This document shows positions 15,290 to 28,402 of a stretch of 64,000 bases of DNA, one piece after another. A model generated the notes under the pieces. It searched no databases, was not told the DNA's origin, and saw only the letters and a program-made list of their open reading frames with translations. Numbering within the stretch: the stretch's first letter is position 1; every line of letters starts with the position of its first letter. Origin of the DNA: Acanthochlamys bracteata (Eukaryota; Streptophyta; Magnoliopsida; Pandanales; Velloziaceae); assembly GCA_019914995.1 (NCBI GenBank), contig CM034127.1:9672001-9736000 (forward strand), in the 5' to 3' direction. Position numbers and translations under genes: made by a program.

Positions 15290-18076
15290 GTTTTTCAAAA
15301 AAAATTATGATTGTTTGATTTCGAGAAGTATGGATACGAGTAGTCGTCGTTAAATTTGAAGGCAACTCTTTGTATTTTACGTAAGGCATTCATGCACTGA
15401 TTTTACGTTTATCTTTTGGAATTCTTCATGCATGCCTTACAACATCTCCCAGTACAGAACTTGTTCTTAATTAGTATATATTATGTGTTATGATCCACGT
15501 TACACATAGTTCTCTATTAATTAAGATCTCCAATAGTTGTCAAGGAAGACAATAGGTAATTAGTCTTTGAGAACTCTTCAAGAGGCGGACGTACGATGGA
15601 ATTAATCAAGGTTATTACTCACCTTGTTCCTTCCAAGAACATAAGTGTGACAATATAAATTAAAAGATCAAATTAAAATCGCCCATTTAATAGTCGAATT
15701 AATATTATTTAATTCTAATATAATTAATTATTTATATAGGTTCAATTGTCAATTCTAATTCAATTCATCTAATAAATAGATCAAATTCGGATGTATCTAT
15801 TTAATAATTAAAATTATTAAAATAAAAATCATAAAAAATAACTTCTAATAATAGTAGATAAAAATTATTATATACTAAATATTCATGGCAAAAAAAAATA
15901 ATAAAGAAATCGAAACATATAGAGACTAAATTAAAATTCAATATCCTTATTTTAAAATAATAATAATATTATTTACCTAATATATATTATATAAATAATT
16001 AAATTGATTATATTATTTAGATCAATAAAAATATATTCGAATCTATTTAATTAAATTGATCAATTTCGAATTAATTCAAAAATGATTCAAATCTGTCTGC
16101 TATTATATCCAAATCTAATTTAAATAGATAATCCGGAACAGAGCTGCATATAATTAAGCAAGTTTTGCGGCGTATTTTAAGAACGAATTAACAAGACAAT
16201 TGACGTTATAAATCACAGCTAATCATCTGCAGAAGCTTCTCTATATATAATAAAGCAAGTAGTTTATACTTCACCGTATATATATACGTAGCTGTGCTAA
16301 CATGGTTCTCCTCATTACATTTTTCCAATTAATGTAATAATTATCCGAATAACTTGCTTCTAGGGATCACCAACGACTTATACTTTCAATAGTAAACGCT
16401 ATTGTATTTACTAAACTAAGTCATTGTATATAACAAGTCAAGCTAATTAAGCTCTTAGAATTATAATATCGCAAGTTGCTATATTATTCTTCTTTCACAT
16501 GATCATAAGAATTTTATAAAAAAAACGAGTAAGTGTTAATTTCTTAATTTGTTTATTATATTAAAGAGGAAGGTTTTACTAAAAGTTACACCATTAGTCT
16601 TTACTTATATGAATTATTCTTATCTTAATTACTCTTTAGAAATAACGTTGCCCATCTTTAGAAGTAAAGAATATAATTCCATGTTATTCATATAATTGCT
16701 AGCAAGATGTTTATATGACGGCAACCATGTGAATATATACTCTGCGATTGAGGTGTTTTGCGTTCCATTTTAGAAAGATGATTTTAAAAATTTTTAATTC
16801 ATATTTTTTAATTTAAAAAAATAGTTTAAAAATTTTAAAATATATAAAAATTTTAAGTAATAAAAAAATTTATTATTTATTTTTATTATTTATTAAATTA
16901 AAAAAATAGAGCTATATTTAAAAAAAATAAATATATAAAAAAAATTTATTTCAAAAGAACACTTCATATTGTCTCTACTCTTTTGAAAAGCTAATTTTAT
17001 TATTTATGCATTTTTTTTGTGAGACATCTTATTTTAATTATTTATGCATCACATTATTTCACGGTCTAATTAACATGAAATTAATGAAAATAAAAAACAT
17101 ATTAGATTTGTTTCAGCACATTATTCTCTCATTGGGATTTTCAAATTCAAAGGTACGTATTATTATTCATAATTTCAAACTTTTAACAGTAATAAAAACT
17201 TCATATGAACTATTAAATCTTCAATTTCATCTTCAATATCCATCAATCAAGCACGTGAAATTTATATATCGATTTCGATTTCGATAGAACGCAGTATCGA
17301 TCGGTCAACAGTCAATGTTGGAATTAGTTGTCATCACTAATTATTAATTTTGGAGTTTAAACAAAATATCTAATTTTATTATTTATGTTCCATTTCATCA
17401 TCCAATTAGAAATCTTAGTTGACATTGCAGAACAATATTCAGACAAATTTATATAAACAATCTCTTGCGTTTTTTTTGTTTTTTTTTTTTGTTTCTCGTT
17501 TTTAATATTAACTGGCGACGGAGCACGCCTTCGCCTCTTCTAAAGATTCCCCTAAAAAATAAAACAAAAGGTTTTAAAAAATTGTTTTTCAAGTTCTTGA
17601 GAAATTCTGTATGTTGACTTTGCAGGGAATCCGAAGCACTTGCCGTATTATCATGAAGCAAATGATTGAAATATCTCACTTGAGTCAGAAAAAACTATTT
17701 AAACTTTTTTTTTTATTTAAATTTTGATTAGGGAATCTTTATCACCTCATCTATGATATTCGAACAGCTCAGCTTCAGATTGAAATGCTTCACTGGATAT
17801 ATAGCTAGCAAGCTTGCTAGCTCGAGAAAAATATTTAATCAAGAATCCTATGAATTATATATATATATATATATATATTCCAACCAGCAGTCTCTATCAT
17901 ATCGTTGGTTGCAAGTAATGGACATTCCTCTGCTTCCAATTTCTACAATTTTTTTCAGGAATTGCTAATTAACGTAGGTATACGCAAAAGAATAAACAGC
18001 AGCTAACTGAAGAAGCAAGCACCAATCATCAGGACGTACGTACGTTGATAGCTAGACGTAGGGAGCTATTAATTAG
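15290..18076. other. AT-rich spacer between polygalacturonase and MYB genes
   Basis: No gene is recognised in these 2.8 kb. About 15655-16140 reads like a heavily eroded relative of the hAT-like family in reverse orientation (stretches resembling its Asn/Asp-rich-looking ends, such as AAATAGAT with CGAAT motifs), but no ends or target duplication can be seen. About 16755-16975 is an A/T-only block of the MITE type. The last 300 bp are MYB upstream sequence and hold the palindromes listed separately. Confidence 0.4.
17803..17822. repeat. Perfect 20-bp palindrome upstream of the MYB gene
   Basis: The site is AGCTAGCAAGCTTGCTAGCT and equals its own reverse complement over all 20 bases. It lies about 255 bp upstream of the MYB start. 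A second, 12-bp palindrome made of three ACGT units is at 18034-18045. Either could bind a dimeric factor (ACGT is the core of bZIP sites) or simply be a chance structure. Confidence 0.6.
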
Positions 18077-20278
18077 ATGGGGTGTAGAAGTGGTGAGAAG
18101 CCGAAAGTGCACTATAGGAAAGGGTTGTGGTCGCCGGACGAAGATCAGAGATTGAGGGATTATATTCTCAAGCATGGACATGGATGTTGGAGCGCAGTTC
18201 CTATCAAGGCTGGTCAGTTCTTCTTTTTTATCATCAATCTTCTGGATGATTTTGTTTTAACGTTTATATCGATCTATTGAGTTATTTTCATACATGCATG
18301 AAGCTTTTTAGTTGTATATTCTTTATATATTGAGAATATATGCATGAGATTGCATGCACTCATATAGATAGATGGTACTTGGAAGTTCTTTGATAAATCA
18401 TGTCTTGCATACTTGTTTTGCTATAGTGCTCCTGTTTGTCATTCACATTTTATTTTAAAAGTGCAATGATCCATATAAATTCAGTATTTCTAGAATTAAA
18501 AAAAATAGAAAGTAAAAAATATTATACTTTGTAAAATTTTTATGTTTATAATTTTTTCTAGTTCAAAATTTTCAGAAAAGTTTTCAGAAAATCATTCTTT
18601 CAAAAAAGAAAAAAAGCTACTTATTATAGGTATTCCCAAGAATCCCCTAAGACTAATTGATAGCTCATGCCCGCAGATTCAAAACTAGTACTCCTGAAAA
18701 TATATGCATATTCTCTTTCCTAGAATGATATAGCATATATAACCATTATATATAAACTGACATTTTTAATACAGAAGATTCAAGCTATATATGTCTACAG
18801 AAGATCCACTACCATTGAAGGCTTGAAGCAGCAAATATAGCATTTCTGTGGTTGCTCATGCATTCACATTCTTATTGAACCTTGCATTATCAAGTTATTA
18901 TCTCTTGTTATTCTTTACTTAAAAATTCACATATTTAAGAGTTCCTTCCTGTTGATGTACTGCAGGTTTGCATAGGAATGGAAAGAGCTGCCGCTTGAGA
19001 TGGATCAACTACTTGAGACCTGGACTAAAACGGGGAGTGTTTTCTCCAGAAGAGGAGCAGATAGTCATGAATCTTCATGCAATGTTAGGCAACAAGTAAG
19101 ACAACTAATATTTATTTGTTTTTTAATCCATACATACTCAAAGATAAATTTAAGTAAATTATTTTGATACTGTGACAAATATATACATGTTGTACACGCA
19201 AACATTGATATGATTACTACTGTTGTAGTCATCGCTACGCAATTATTGATTGATTGAATGATTGTTGTGCAATCATTTCACAATGATCATATAATTACTT
19301 TCAACTTAGTTTTGTCAGATCATTGCAGCCTTATAACATATTCTAAACAGCACCACCATTAATATTCTGGTTGTACCTTGTCTCTTTAGGCATAGACACT
19401 AATTAATGACTAGTTCAAATTTCCGTTTATTTTCTTGGATAAACTAGATCACTTGAATTACGCCAACATTTAAATTTTCTATTGCAGTCAACATAAAATG
19501 AATGAATGCATATGATAATCGTCGTATAATTAATTAGGACAATTTTTTATTTCTTATTATTGTGTTCAGGTGGTCACAGATAGCTGGACATCTTCCTGGA
19601 CGAACCGATAACGAAGTGAAGAACTACTGGAACTCTTACCTCAAGAAAAAAGTCGCCAAACTCGAAGGATCGTTAAACAACACAACAGCAAAACCATCTC
19701 ATCGGAACAATTCCAGCAGCACCACCAAAATTAGGCAAAGTGCTCCAAAGATCAAAACAACATCAGCTCATCAAGATTCACAGAACAAAGTTTTGCAGCC
19801 TTTAGAATCGAACTTATCATCAGTATTGGAAAATGTTCCTTTTTCCATCGATCAAGTGCCGGTTAAAATAAGGCAGCTGCTGCAAAGCAGCAGCAGTCTG
19901 CAGTCCAAGATTTCGTTCGGCGAGTGGAACTCTTCGGAGACCAATGCAACAATTGTTAATAGTTTATCGCGCATAAACTCGAATTCCAATTCGACAGAGG
20001 TAATAAGTTACACCCAATGGAACTCTTCGAATTCCGCTTGTAATAATTATGGTGATATTTTTCGCCGTGAGTCTTTTCAAGAAAACAACGCAGCAGCATT
20101 ATATGATCAGAAGCTGTTTAATGGATATGGAGATAGTGGTAGTAGTCTTTATGGAGGGTTTCAATCGCAGTTCGCGTCATCGTCAGGCCAGATGATTCCA
20201 GGAAGTGAGTTCTTTGATATGTTGTCCATGAGTGATATGAGTTGTAACTTCAGTACAGGTCATGATTTGTTGTATTAA
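18077..20278 (+). CDS. R2R3-MYB transcription factor, LAF1/MYB18-like
   Basis: Exons 18077-18212, 18966-19095 and 19570-20278 encode 324 residues. The two introns sit at the positions usual in R2R3-MYB genes. R2 is complete ([20 protein letters not shown], with [20 protein letters not shown] following). R3 runs from [16 protein letters not shown] to [20 protein letters not shown], with Phe at its first tryptophan position as is normal in plants. The start [20 protein letters not shown] and the GHGCW and PIKAGL segments resemble the MYB18/LAF1, MYB19 and MYB45 group. LAF1 in Arabidopsis promotes far-red (phytochrome A) responses. The C-terminal 210 residues are Ser/Asn-rich and not conserved, as expected of an activation region. 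Group placement rests on memory of the family, so no symbol is given. Confidence 0.9.
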
Positions 20279-21694
20279 AATGACAATCAAATTCTTGTCA
20301 TTGTAATGGTTTGTTTTCATATGTAGAGACTATATATGTATTCATCTTCTCAGTGAATATAGGACGTTATATTTTACTTGATACTGCATGTTTGATAGAG
20401 ACTTGTATACATACAAATTATTCAAAATAAAAAAAAAGTTACCGACTTCTTTAGAAACTAAAGAAGACATTTGAGTTTCCCTTCCTATCATAATTTGTAG
20501 CTGTAAATAGAAATCCTGAAAAATATAACAAGAAGAAATCTGGGGTATAATTACATCTTTTGGACCGGTATTTTTGTATACACGAACATTACTTTCTTCT
20601 TTTAAATTTTGAGTTAAATACGTATTTTAATTTTCACTCCAAACTCTACGTACTCTTTTACACCAAACTATATATCTACCAAAATTTTATGTCCAGCTTC
20701 ACTTTATATATTTTAATTATCTAACTCTACCTTCACCGAACTTTAATTTTCATCCAATCTACTTTCATAAAAATCACTTTATCAAAATTCATTTTTTATT
20801 TTATCTTTCATGTGATTGAACCATTCCCAAAGCTAATAACTTGAATAGATTTGAGAACAGATTCTTACAAAATGATCATGACATACTTCTCCAATGGGGT
20901 AGTGTAGGAGTACCAGGAAACTCCAACTATGCTTTATACGAAGAGCTCAAAAATGAGTTTTGCAAAAATACTTATAAGAAAAAAGTTTTTGAAATAAAAA
21001 AAAATTTTTATTTAAAAAAATTCTATTTTTATCTCAATAAATAATAATAATTAATATAATAAAATTTTACGATGCAAATTATAGTATTTTTTTAAATTTT
21101 TAAATAAATTTTATAGAATATTATAAAAAATTATTGAAAAACTAATTCAAAAAAAAAACTTTAAATTGGGGGCGTTTGGAATTGCATTTTTCAAATATTT
21201 CTTTTCAATTTTTCATTTCACATTTTACAATACATATTTTATAAATATTTATAAAATTTATTTAAAAATTTAAAATATTAAAAAAAATTACATACTAAGA
21301 TCTTTTTATTAAATATTTTTATTATTTTTTAAAAATAAAATCGTTTTTAAAAAAAAATAAAAATATTTTTTATTTTAAAAAAAAATTATTTTATAAGCAA
21401 TACCAAAAGCCCAGCACATGTACAAATGCTCGAGCTAACAAGTTTCCAGGCACCAGCTATAAATTAATCTAAAGGAATAATATACTATTTACATGGTTTT
21501 CAATAGCACCTGTGTGGCTGTACCTTGTTAGAATCGGCTGGGGCTTCAGAGACTTCATTCGTACTGGTTAGTCCATCATCTGTTAGCACCAGCGGAGAAA
21601 GCAGAGAGATACATATCTATCCGCCTACTATGTATTTACATGGAGGATTCAGGTAAAATCACATATCAGGATGCATGTTTGTATTCAGGTAAAA
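20279..21694. other. MYB 3' region and spacer to the carboxypeptidase gene
   Basis: The 3' UTR of the MYB gene probably takes the first 150-200 bp. The remainder is AT-rich with one MITE (21168-21412) and the 3' UTR of the minus-strand carboxypeptidase gene next to 21694. No further coding signal was found. Confidence 0.5.
21168..21412. mobile_element. AT-rich MITE, Tourist-like group
   Basis: The left end is GGGGGCGTTTGGAATTGC; the right end, read in reverse, is GGGCTTTTGGTATTGCTTAT. These form imperfect inverted repeats around 245 bp that is almost only A and T. There is no coding capacity. The ends match the other elements of this group in the window, for example at 61312 and 56738. Confidence 0.5.
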
Positions 21695-21718
21695 TCACAT
21701 ATCAGGAAGCATGTTTGT
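21647..21718. repeat. 36-bp tandem duplication spanning the carboxypeptidase stop codon
   Basis: Two units, 21647-21682 and 21683-21718, differ at one base. The stop codon of the minus-strand carboxypeptidase (21695-21697) falls in the unit that is read first, so that unit encodes the last residues TNMLPDM and the other unit is 3' UTR. Confidence 0.85.
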
Positions 21719-24700
21719 TTGTTTCGACAGGTGTCCTGTGAGCTCCCCCCCTGTCCAACTCCACAGCATTTCTAAAGCAGGTTTTGGCTGATCCATTGGG
21801 ACCATGTGGCCTGCATCATGGACCTGCTCCATATAACAAGAACATTAGGTATTGATATGACGAGTTGGATCAAGGACCTTAAGCTGATCCGAATAGGTTA
21901 AGACAGAAACATTTGAGAAAAAATCAGCTGATCTATACATGGATGGTGGTAACAGGGTATATAATTGGTTTATGATACATGAGCATGTCTGCAAGTAATT
22001 CTTTTGCTCATAAAAGCGTCAGTATCTTTGTTTTGCAGGTCATGAAACGGAGAAGGGTGGTTAGCTTTGCCGTGCCATTTGTAAACAGGAGAAAAACTCT
22101 TTGCGATATACAAGAATTTTGAGGCTGTTGTTTGTACAACAATTTTGACTGCTTTTATCAGTCAGAAAATCAGGCAAACTCCAAAAAGCAAATCCCTAGA
22201 TACAGATTGGAATTCGACATAAATACAAAGAAAATCTCTATAGAACATCTACTTTCATCAGTTGGAGAATGTCTTTTATAAAGCACTTATGATTCTGAAA
22301 GTAATGCAAAATGAATGGTGTGAGTAACAAAAAGTACCTTTAAAAAGCTAAGAGGTCCATAAGTTTTCAGTACTCCAGCCTCCTTGTTGTCAACAATAAA
22401 GGGTAATTCTGATGACAATCTGAATGCACTTTGACCAGACCATTCCATTGAGTGAACCCATCTTGAATTCCCTGTTCAAATTAAGTACAGTATTAAACAT
22501 AGGTGACAGTAACATGGAAACTTAGAAGTGAAGAGAATCCCTGAGGTGTACAATAAAATAAAAAGAACATTTTATCAAAATCTTCAAATGTCCAATCAAG
22601 GTAGCTGTTAGTATTAAACATCAAATAAAAAATAAAGGATGCTCGGTTCCTTCACATGACATCTCCTATAGCTTGAAACTTTGCCTTTCTATCAACATAT
22701 AGGTAATTCATTGTAAAAAAGTTGTTGAAGCTTCAGATGTTTAAGCTAACCTTTATGGTTATGTACAGGACTCTCCAATTGTTTCTTCATGTGTTTTTGA
22801 CCTGCTGAGGTAGTTATCCTTTTACTTTAGCTTTCTTGTGCATGACCGGCATACATAAGTTTTATATACTCTTTAAGAGCTACATACCAAATGTTAAACT
22901 AGTGAACTAAAACTAAAATGTCTTAGACTGTAGAACTGACTGGGTGAAGGCTTGTAAATAAAAATGTGTCTAAAGGTCAAACCCTGACTTATAATTGAAA
23001 CTTCTTGCTCTATCAATTGCAGCTATAGCATATTCAGCCATTGCACATACGTTTTAGTAGTAAGAATAGGCTCATGAATAAATATGAGATCACGCGTCTT
23101 CTTTTATCATTGCTGCTACCAGTTAGACTGCTTCAAAGCAATTAATTATACTAGACAAGCTAATAAAATACTAAGACAGCACAATTTCCTAAGACGTAAA
23201 ATTGTAGTTAAACAGCTGCATTACCTAGCCAGTTGCATATAAGATCATATTCCCCAGCATAAACAAGCAGCTTGATCCCGTCTTCAAGCAATGCAGGAAT
23301 ACCAACTTCTAGGTTCCTCATCCAATCTGCAAGCATTGCATTATACACAGAGGGGCTACATGAGACAAATTCTATATTTCCAACTCCAAGAGCATCTCTA
23401 ACAGATTTCTGGTTTAGGAACTTTTCCAAGTCTGAGAAATCATAGCAGAGATCTCCTATGCATTGCTTTCTGATGTCATAATACTGCAAAAGTCAACAAA
23501 TGTTATAATTAGCCTACTTACATGTTGCAAAGAGAACTCATAGATACAAGTCTACTTACATTAACATTCCCAGATGCCCTCAGAATAGAATCAAATATAG
23601 TATTGCAAACTAAAAGTGAAGCCTGGCAATGTATAGCGCTTCCTGATTTAGCTGTCACATCAAGACAACATCAATCATCCAACACTTAAAACCAAAATTG
23701 CACAAGAACTTCCAAATTTGTAGCACAAGTAGCATACTGTATGTACTAAGCATAACCCAAACTTGACTTACTTTAAGCTTATCTATGCAACTGTCAATTA
23801 TCCATAATTTAGGTTTCTTAATTACCATCTAGCATTAGTTAGCTTCAAGTAGGAAGTTGGTAGAAACAGCTCATCCAATTACTTCACTTCATCCAATTAC
23901 CCGTCAAACTGATCGGGAAAACAGCTCATTGTCATCAATCATGACAGGACACTTACCACAATATGCAATAGCATCTTCACAGTCTGGATAGTCTCTGTTA
24001 ATTTTTAGGTAATCAGACTCTTTAATCAATCCCATATCTAATGCATAGTCAGTATATGCTTTGTACTGGATTGCGGGATCAGTCAAACCATTGCCAATAG
24101 CAAGACCCTGCAGAGATGATAGATGATGTCACTTCCACAAAATTTAGAAGCGTAGATCAAATAAGGGTCGGTTTACCTTTAAGTTTATGTGAATCCCTTC
24201 ATTAGCTTTGTTGCCTTGGTGAACACGGCTTGCGAAAGCTGGAATGTAATGCCCCGCATATGACTCCCCAGTTATATAAAAGTCATTTTCCACAAAATCT
24301 GGGTGCTGTATGAAAAATTCCTGAGATAAAAGAACAGAACTTACTCCTTCAAAATAATCACAATAAATAAATGAATAAATAAACAGGCAGGCAGAGGTAG
24401 ATTGCGGGCAAGACAGTTAGAAACTCTGGAACTAATTATACTGTCCTCTATGCAGCCCAACTGCCCAAACAACAAGAAAACACTTCTTCCCATGCAATTA
24501 AATAACTTAGAGATTTAGGAAATTAGATAGCATTCCCACAGAAGAGTTTCTTGGTGGAAGAGGACTCATTCTTTACATAAACGGGATAGGAGACTCCGGC
24601 AAATTCTTTTAGTAAAGTTGCTAAGAGATAATGTAGTTTGTTTCTTTCTATTCCATGACCACTTCGAAGGTCAACATATTAGACATTGGTGATTTTTCTT

Positions 24701-27700
24701 TAGATCATTGGAGAAGTGTTTGATGTAAGAAATAGATACTGTTACTCGAAACACAGTCTGAACAAATGAATGTAGTCAACGACAGCAAAATCCCCATTGG
24801 CATGGCATCCACTAGAACTTTTCCTTTTTCTTTCCCCAACAGCGAAAATAAAGAAATGAAATCTTTTGTTTTGGAAATGTAATAAAATGTATTTACTGTT
24901 ACCTCAAACTTTACAAATTTTATGTTTCTAGGAAATAGTGGCAACTGTTTTACCTGCATAGTTAACATCCAATAAAACATGACTGTTATTTTAATTATTA
25001 CAGAAATATGAAATAATAGATTGAAGATTCTAGAGTAATCTGATATAGTACTACAGTATATGGTATGCCTAAATATTTTTAGAATAAGATCATCAACATC
25101 CTAATATGCCCCATTAAACTACATAACTATAAGATCTAGACTTATATGATGCTCGCTCATGAATGATATATCTAACATGCATAAAATGTCTATGTAGCCA
25201 TTTGTTTGTCTCTTGCTCATCATGACCTTCTATGATCACTTTGATATTTGTCGGAAGTAGTATTAAAGCCACTTAGCAAAGGAACTGAGCCAAGCCTGAC
25301 TAGAAGATGGCAGTAAGGCAAGTAGAAGAGGAAGTTGAAGGCGAAGCTGTTTGGTCACCGCCGTGACACCCAGTGAGCTGAGGTACGCCATGACATAGGT
25401 GAAGGAGGTAAGTAGTGACATCTTTGAGAAGCTCAAGCATTAGCTGCAGCTCATGGCTCCGGCTGCTGATAGGAAAGCGACAGTTTCAGCAGCTCTGCCG
25501 ACCTAGAACAGTTGGGTGTCACCAAATTCATGATGTGTTGACAGCACATGGATGTGCTATTACTGCTGGTAGCTAGCCAGAGAAGGTGCTAGCCCAGCCA
25601 CCAGCTTGATAATGCCTATATTATGTACAGGCAGCTGGGCTGACATGTAGGTATTGGCACATATGGCTGATGACAGTTGGATAAATTCATTCGTATAGGT
25701 TATTCAACTTCAGACATGTTTGGTGATTGTCAAATGACGCTCTTGGCATCTTGAAATTACTGCAAACGAGTTCCCATTCATATAAAGTGGAGCGTTAATA
25801 ACATTGTTAAAACTTAGTGGCTTTATTCGTGGTGATGCCTGTGGGCTTTACTCTTCCTTAGGAGGAGGTTCCCACGTATCTTTATGATTCTTTGTGGTTT
25901 TCTCTTCTACTCGCTACTCTACCTGGATTATGAACTCCTTGGGCTTTGTTGGGTTCATCATAGAACCCGTATGTCTAAGTGTCAATCCCCAAGAATATTC
26001 ACATTGACTTTTTCATGAAGAGCCCTCAAAGGACAGGCTACAAACAAAAGACTTCAAAGGGGAAATTGTTGCCATCTTGTGCAACATAACAGTACATACC
26101 TGGAGGAAATCATATAAATCATTGCTAATGGTATCTTCATTGTGGCGAATATCACGACTATCTGAACTGTAGCTAAACCCAGTCCCAGTAGGCTGATCCA
26201 CATAAATAAGGTTTGATACCTGCAAAAATTTGAGAAAATCATTATTCTTTTGTTATCAATTAATGTTGCAATGAAAGTGAGACAAGAAAAAAAAATGATA
26301 ATATGGCACATGTAATTATTCCACACAGACAATTCCAATAGTAGCAATGATTGTAAGTGCATACTAACATCAGAGATTAATTAATTCTTCTCAAGTATGC
26401 ATAAACATCAACAACTATCAATTAATTTTTCTCATGTGGTTTACCTCATCCCAACCAAAGTCATTTAAAACAAGTGATAAGTTATCCGCTATTCTGAAAG
26501 GTCCATTCTCGTAGAAAAGAGCCATCTCACTGCTACAACCAGGTCCTCCCGTCAACCATATCACAACAGGGTCATTCTTCCTGTGCCTTGATTCAAAGAA
26601 AAGGTAGAACATCCTAACCAGAAATGAAAATAGTAAATTGTTATTAAAAGGATTAACTTCAATAAGCAGAACAAAAATTATTCTTGTTAGTTCTACATGC
26701 TCATAATATGTGAGTGAGTGGTTCAGCTAACAAGCAAACAAAAAGCAACAAGTCAAAGATGGTATGCTAGTGCTCATAGGTACACAGCTGCAGTCAGAAG
26801 TCCTAGCTGAAGGTGCGCCTGGTGAGGCTCACAGTGGTTTTGGAACAAGAGGCTGTTGGGTCCCCAAACATGCTCAAGATCCTCTCATTATTTTTATTTT
26901 ATTTATTTTAATTATTTTTTATTAGATTATAACTTGCTCAAGTTCCATGAAGTTGATTAAAGAAGAGGATATTTGATAAGCATACAATACAAACTATTGG
27001 TTTCTAACTACCACAAAATTTTGCCAGCATGCTATCGATTTGATGAAAAAAATCTGATCTAAAGACACCATAATGGGTGTGATTCATAACCTATACAAAG
27101 ATCTATCGATTCTTTCTCAATTAATAAGCTCAGTGTCACTTTGGCATTTTGCCTAACATGTTCTAGACTTCCACCTAAAAGACTATGGTCCTTACCTTGA
27201 ATTTCCAGCTACAACAGAAAATTACAAACTTTCCGCCTTCAAAAAAATCTAATTTTCATTGCCCTTAATATCCAACTTATATCTCAATAAATATTCCACA
27301 TCCAACAAGTAATAAGAGAAAATGGTAACATGTAAAATCAGGAAGCAAGTAACTAAACAGCAAATGAACAACCAGTATGTAAATCAGCCAAGCAACTATC
27401 AACAACGTATTTCCCACTAAACTATCTCATTTATCATCAAAGTAAATCAATCAGAGTAGATGTCGGTGGTGACCTACATCTTACTATTATTAACAACCAT
27501 CAGTAACGAATAAAAAATCTGAACCCAAAAAACTTCACCTTGCATCATGGGTATGAGGAAGACGGTAGTATCCGGCATGGTGACCGAGTTCTTCAGCTGA
27601 CATCTTCCCATCAAGAACAGAAGAAGAAGACCCAGATAACAAATCGAACTTTCTCTCAAAAATCTTACTACTTGAAAGATTTCCATGGTTTGCTGAATCT

Positions 27701-27900
27701 GAAACACCAGTTGGGTGGTTCTGTGGTGATGGATCTGCCGGTAAGAGATTGAGTGCCCTGATGAAATGCTCTGCTTGAAATAATGGAGTTGGTCTTGAAA
27801 GAATGTTGGTGATTAATGGTCTTGCCGATGAAGAGAATGAAGAGAGAAGAAGCAGTGAATTGAAGAAGATGATGAAGAAAAAATGAAGAATTTTCTTCAT
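21695..27900 (-). CDS. SCPL: Serine carboxypeptidase-like protein (SCPL48/49 type)
   Basis: Exons on the minus strand: 27539-27900, 26445-26613, 26100-26219, 24177-24320, 23957-24107, 23560-23651, 23225-23483, 22338-22471, 21695-21823. Phases agree and give 519 residues, normal for peptidase family S10. A hydrophobic signal peptide (residues about 1-26) and a propeptide-like stretch come first. The substrate-binding motif TGGPGCSS follows. The catalytic triad is complete: Ser237 in GESYAG, Asp426 in AGEYDLICN and His483 in [12 protein letters not shown]. The closest family members I recall are Arabidopsis SCPL47-49, presumed to act as carboxypeptidases in the vacuole or secretory route. The C terminus is about 16 residues longer than usual, within the tandem duplication described above. 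The intron 24321-26099 is unusually long and contains a compositionally distinct segment. Confidence 0.92.
25190..26020. other. Compositionally distinct segment inside carboxypeptidase intron 3
   Basis: This roughly 0.8-kb stretch of the 1.8-kb intron is clearly richer in G and C than the surrounding AT-rich intron. It has no open frame of note and no similarity that I recognise. Its sharp change of composition suggests an old insertion, perhaps part of a transposable element, but I could not define ends, inverted repeats or a target duplication. Confidence 0.35.
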
Positions 27901-28021
27901 TGTTTTATTATTATTATTATTTCCAAATTTTCACAGAGTGAAGAACTGAAGAAGAAGAGAAAGAAAAGAAGTTGCTCTGTGCAAGACGGAATAGGGAAGA
28001 GAGAAAGAATAAAATATTCAT

Positions 28022-28033
28022 CTATTTATATAG
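28022..28033 (-). promoter_or_regulatory. TATA box of the carboxypeptidase gene
   Basis: On the minus strand the site reads CTATATAAATAG. It lies about 125 bp upstream of the start codon at 27900, leaving a leader of roughly 90-100 nt. Confidence 0.6.
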
Positions 28034-28330
28034 AAAGACTTGTGCAGATTTTAGATTTTCTGATATTTTTATTTGCGACATCTGCCCAATAACACTGTGG
28101 TTCGCATGCGTTAATTTAGAAATTATGTGAGAATTATTAGAGGTCATGAGAAATAAAACTACATAATAGTTAAAAGAAGTGAAGTTAAAGAAGTAATTAG
28201 TTGCCCTAAATTGCAAAACGAAGGCGTGAAACAATTGAAGAAGAGAGAAAGACCAATTTGATTGAAGTTCTGGAGACATGCGTCGCTTGTATAGTGCAGT
28301 TTACTTCTTGTGTTTCTTCAAGTAGTACTA

Positions 28331-28331
<1 letters not shown>

Positions 28332-28385
<54 letters not shown>

Positions 28386-28402
28386 TATATTATTATTATT
28401 AT
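28332..28402. repeat. (ATT)n microsatellite
   Basis: About eighteen perfect ATT units run from 28332 to about 28385 and continue imperfectly to 28402. It lies about 430 bp upstream of the carboxypeptidase start. Confidence 0.95.

Noticed and set aside
28332-28402. ATT repeat considered as a regularly spaced array
   Set aside because: A plain trinucleotide microsatellite with no spacers; there is no CRISPR in the window.
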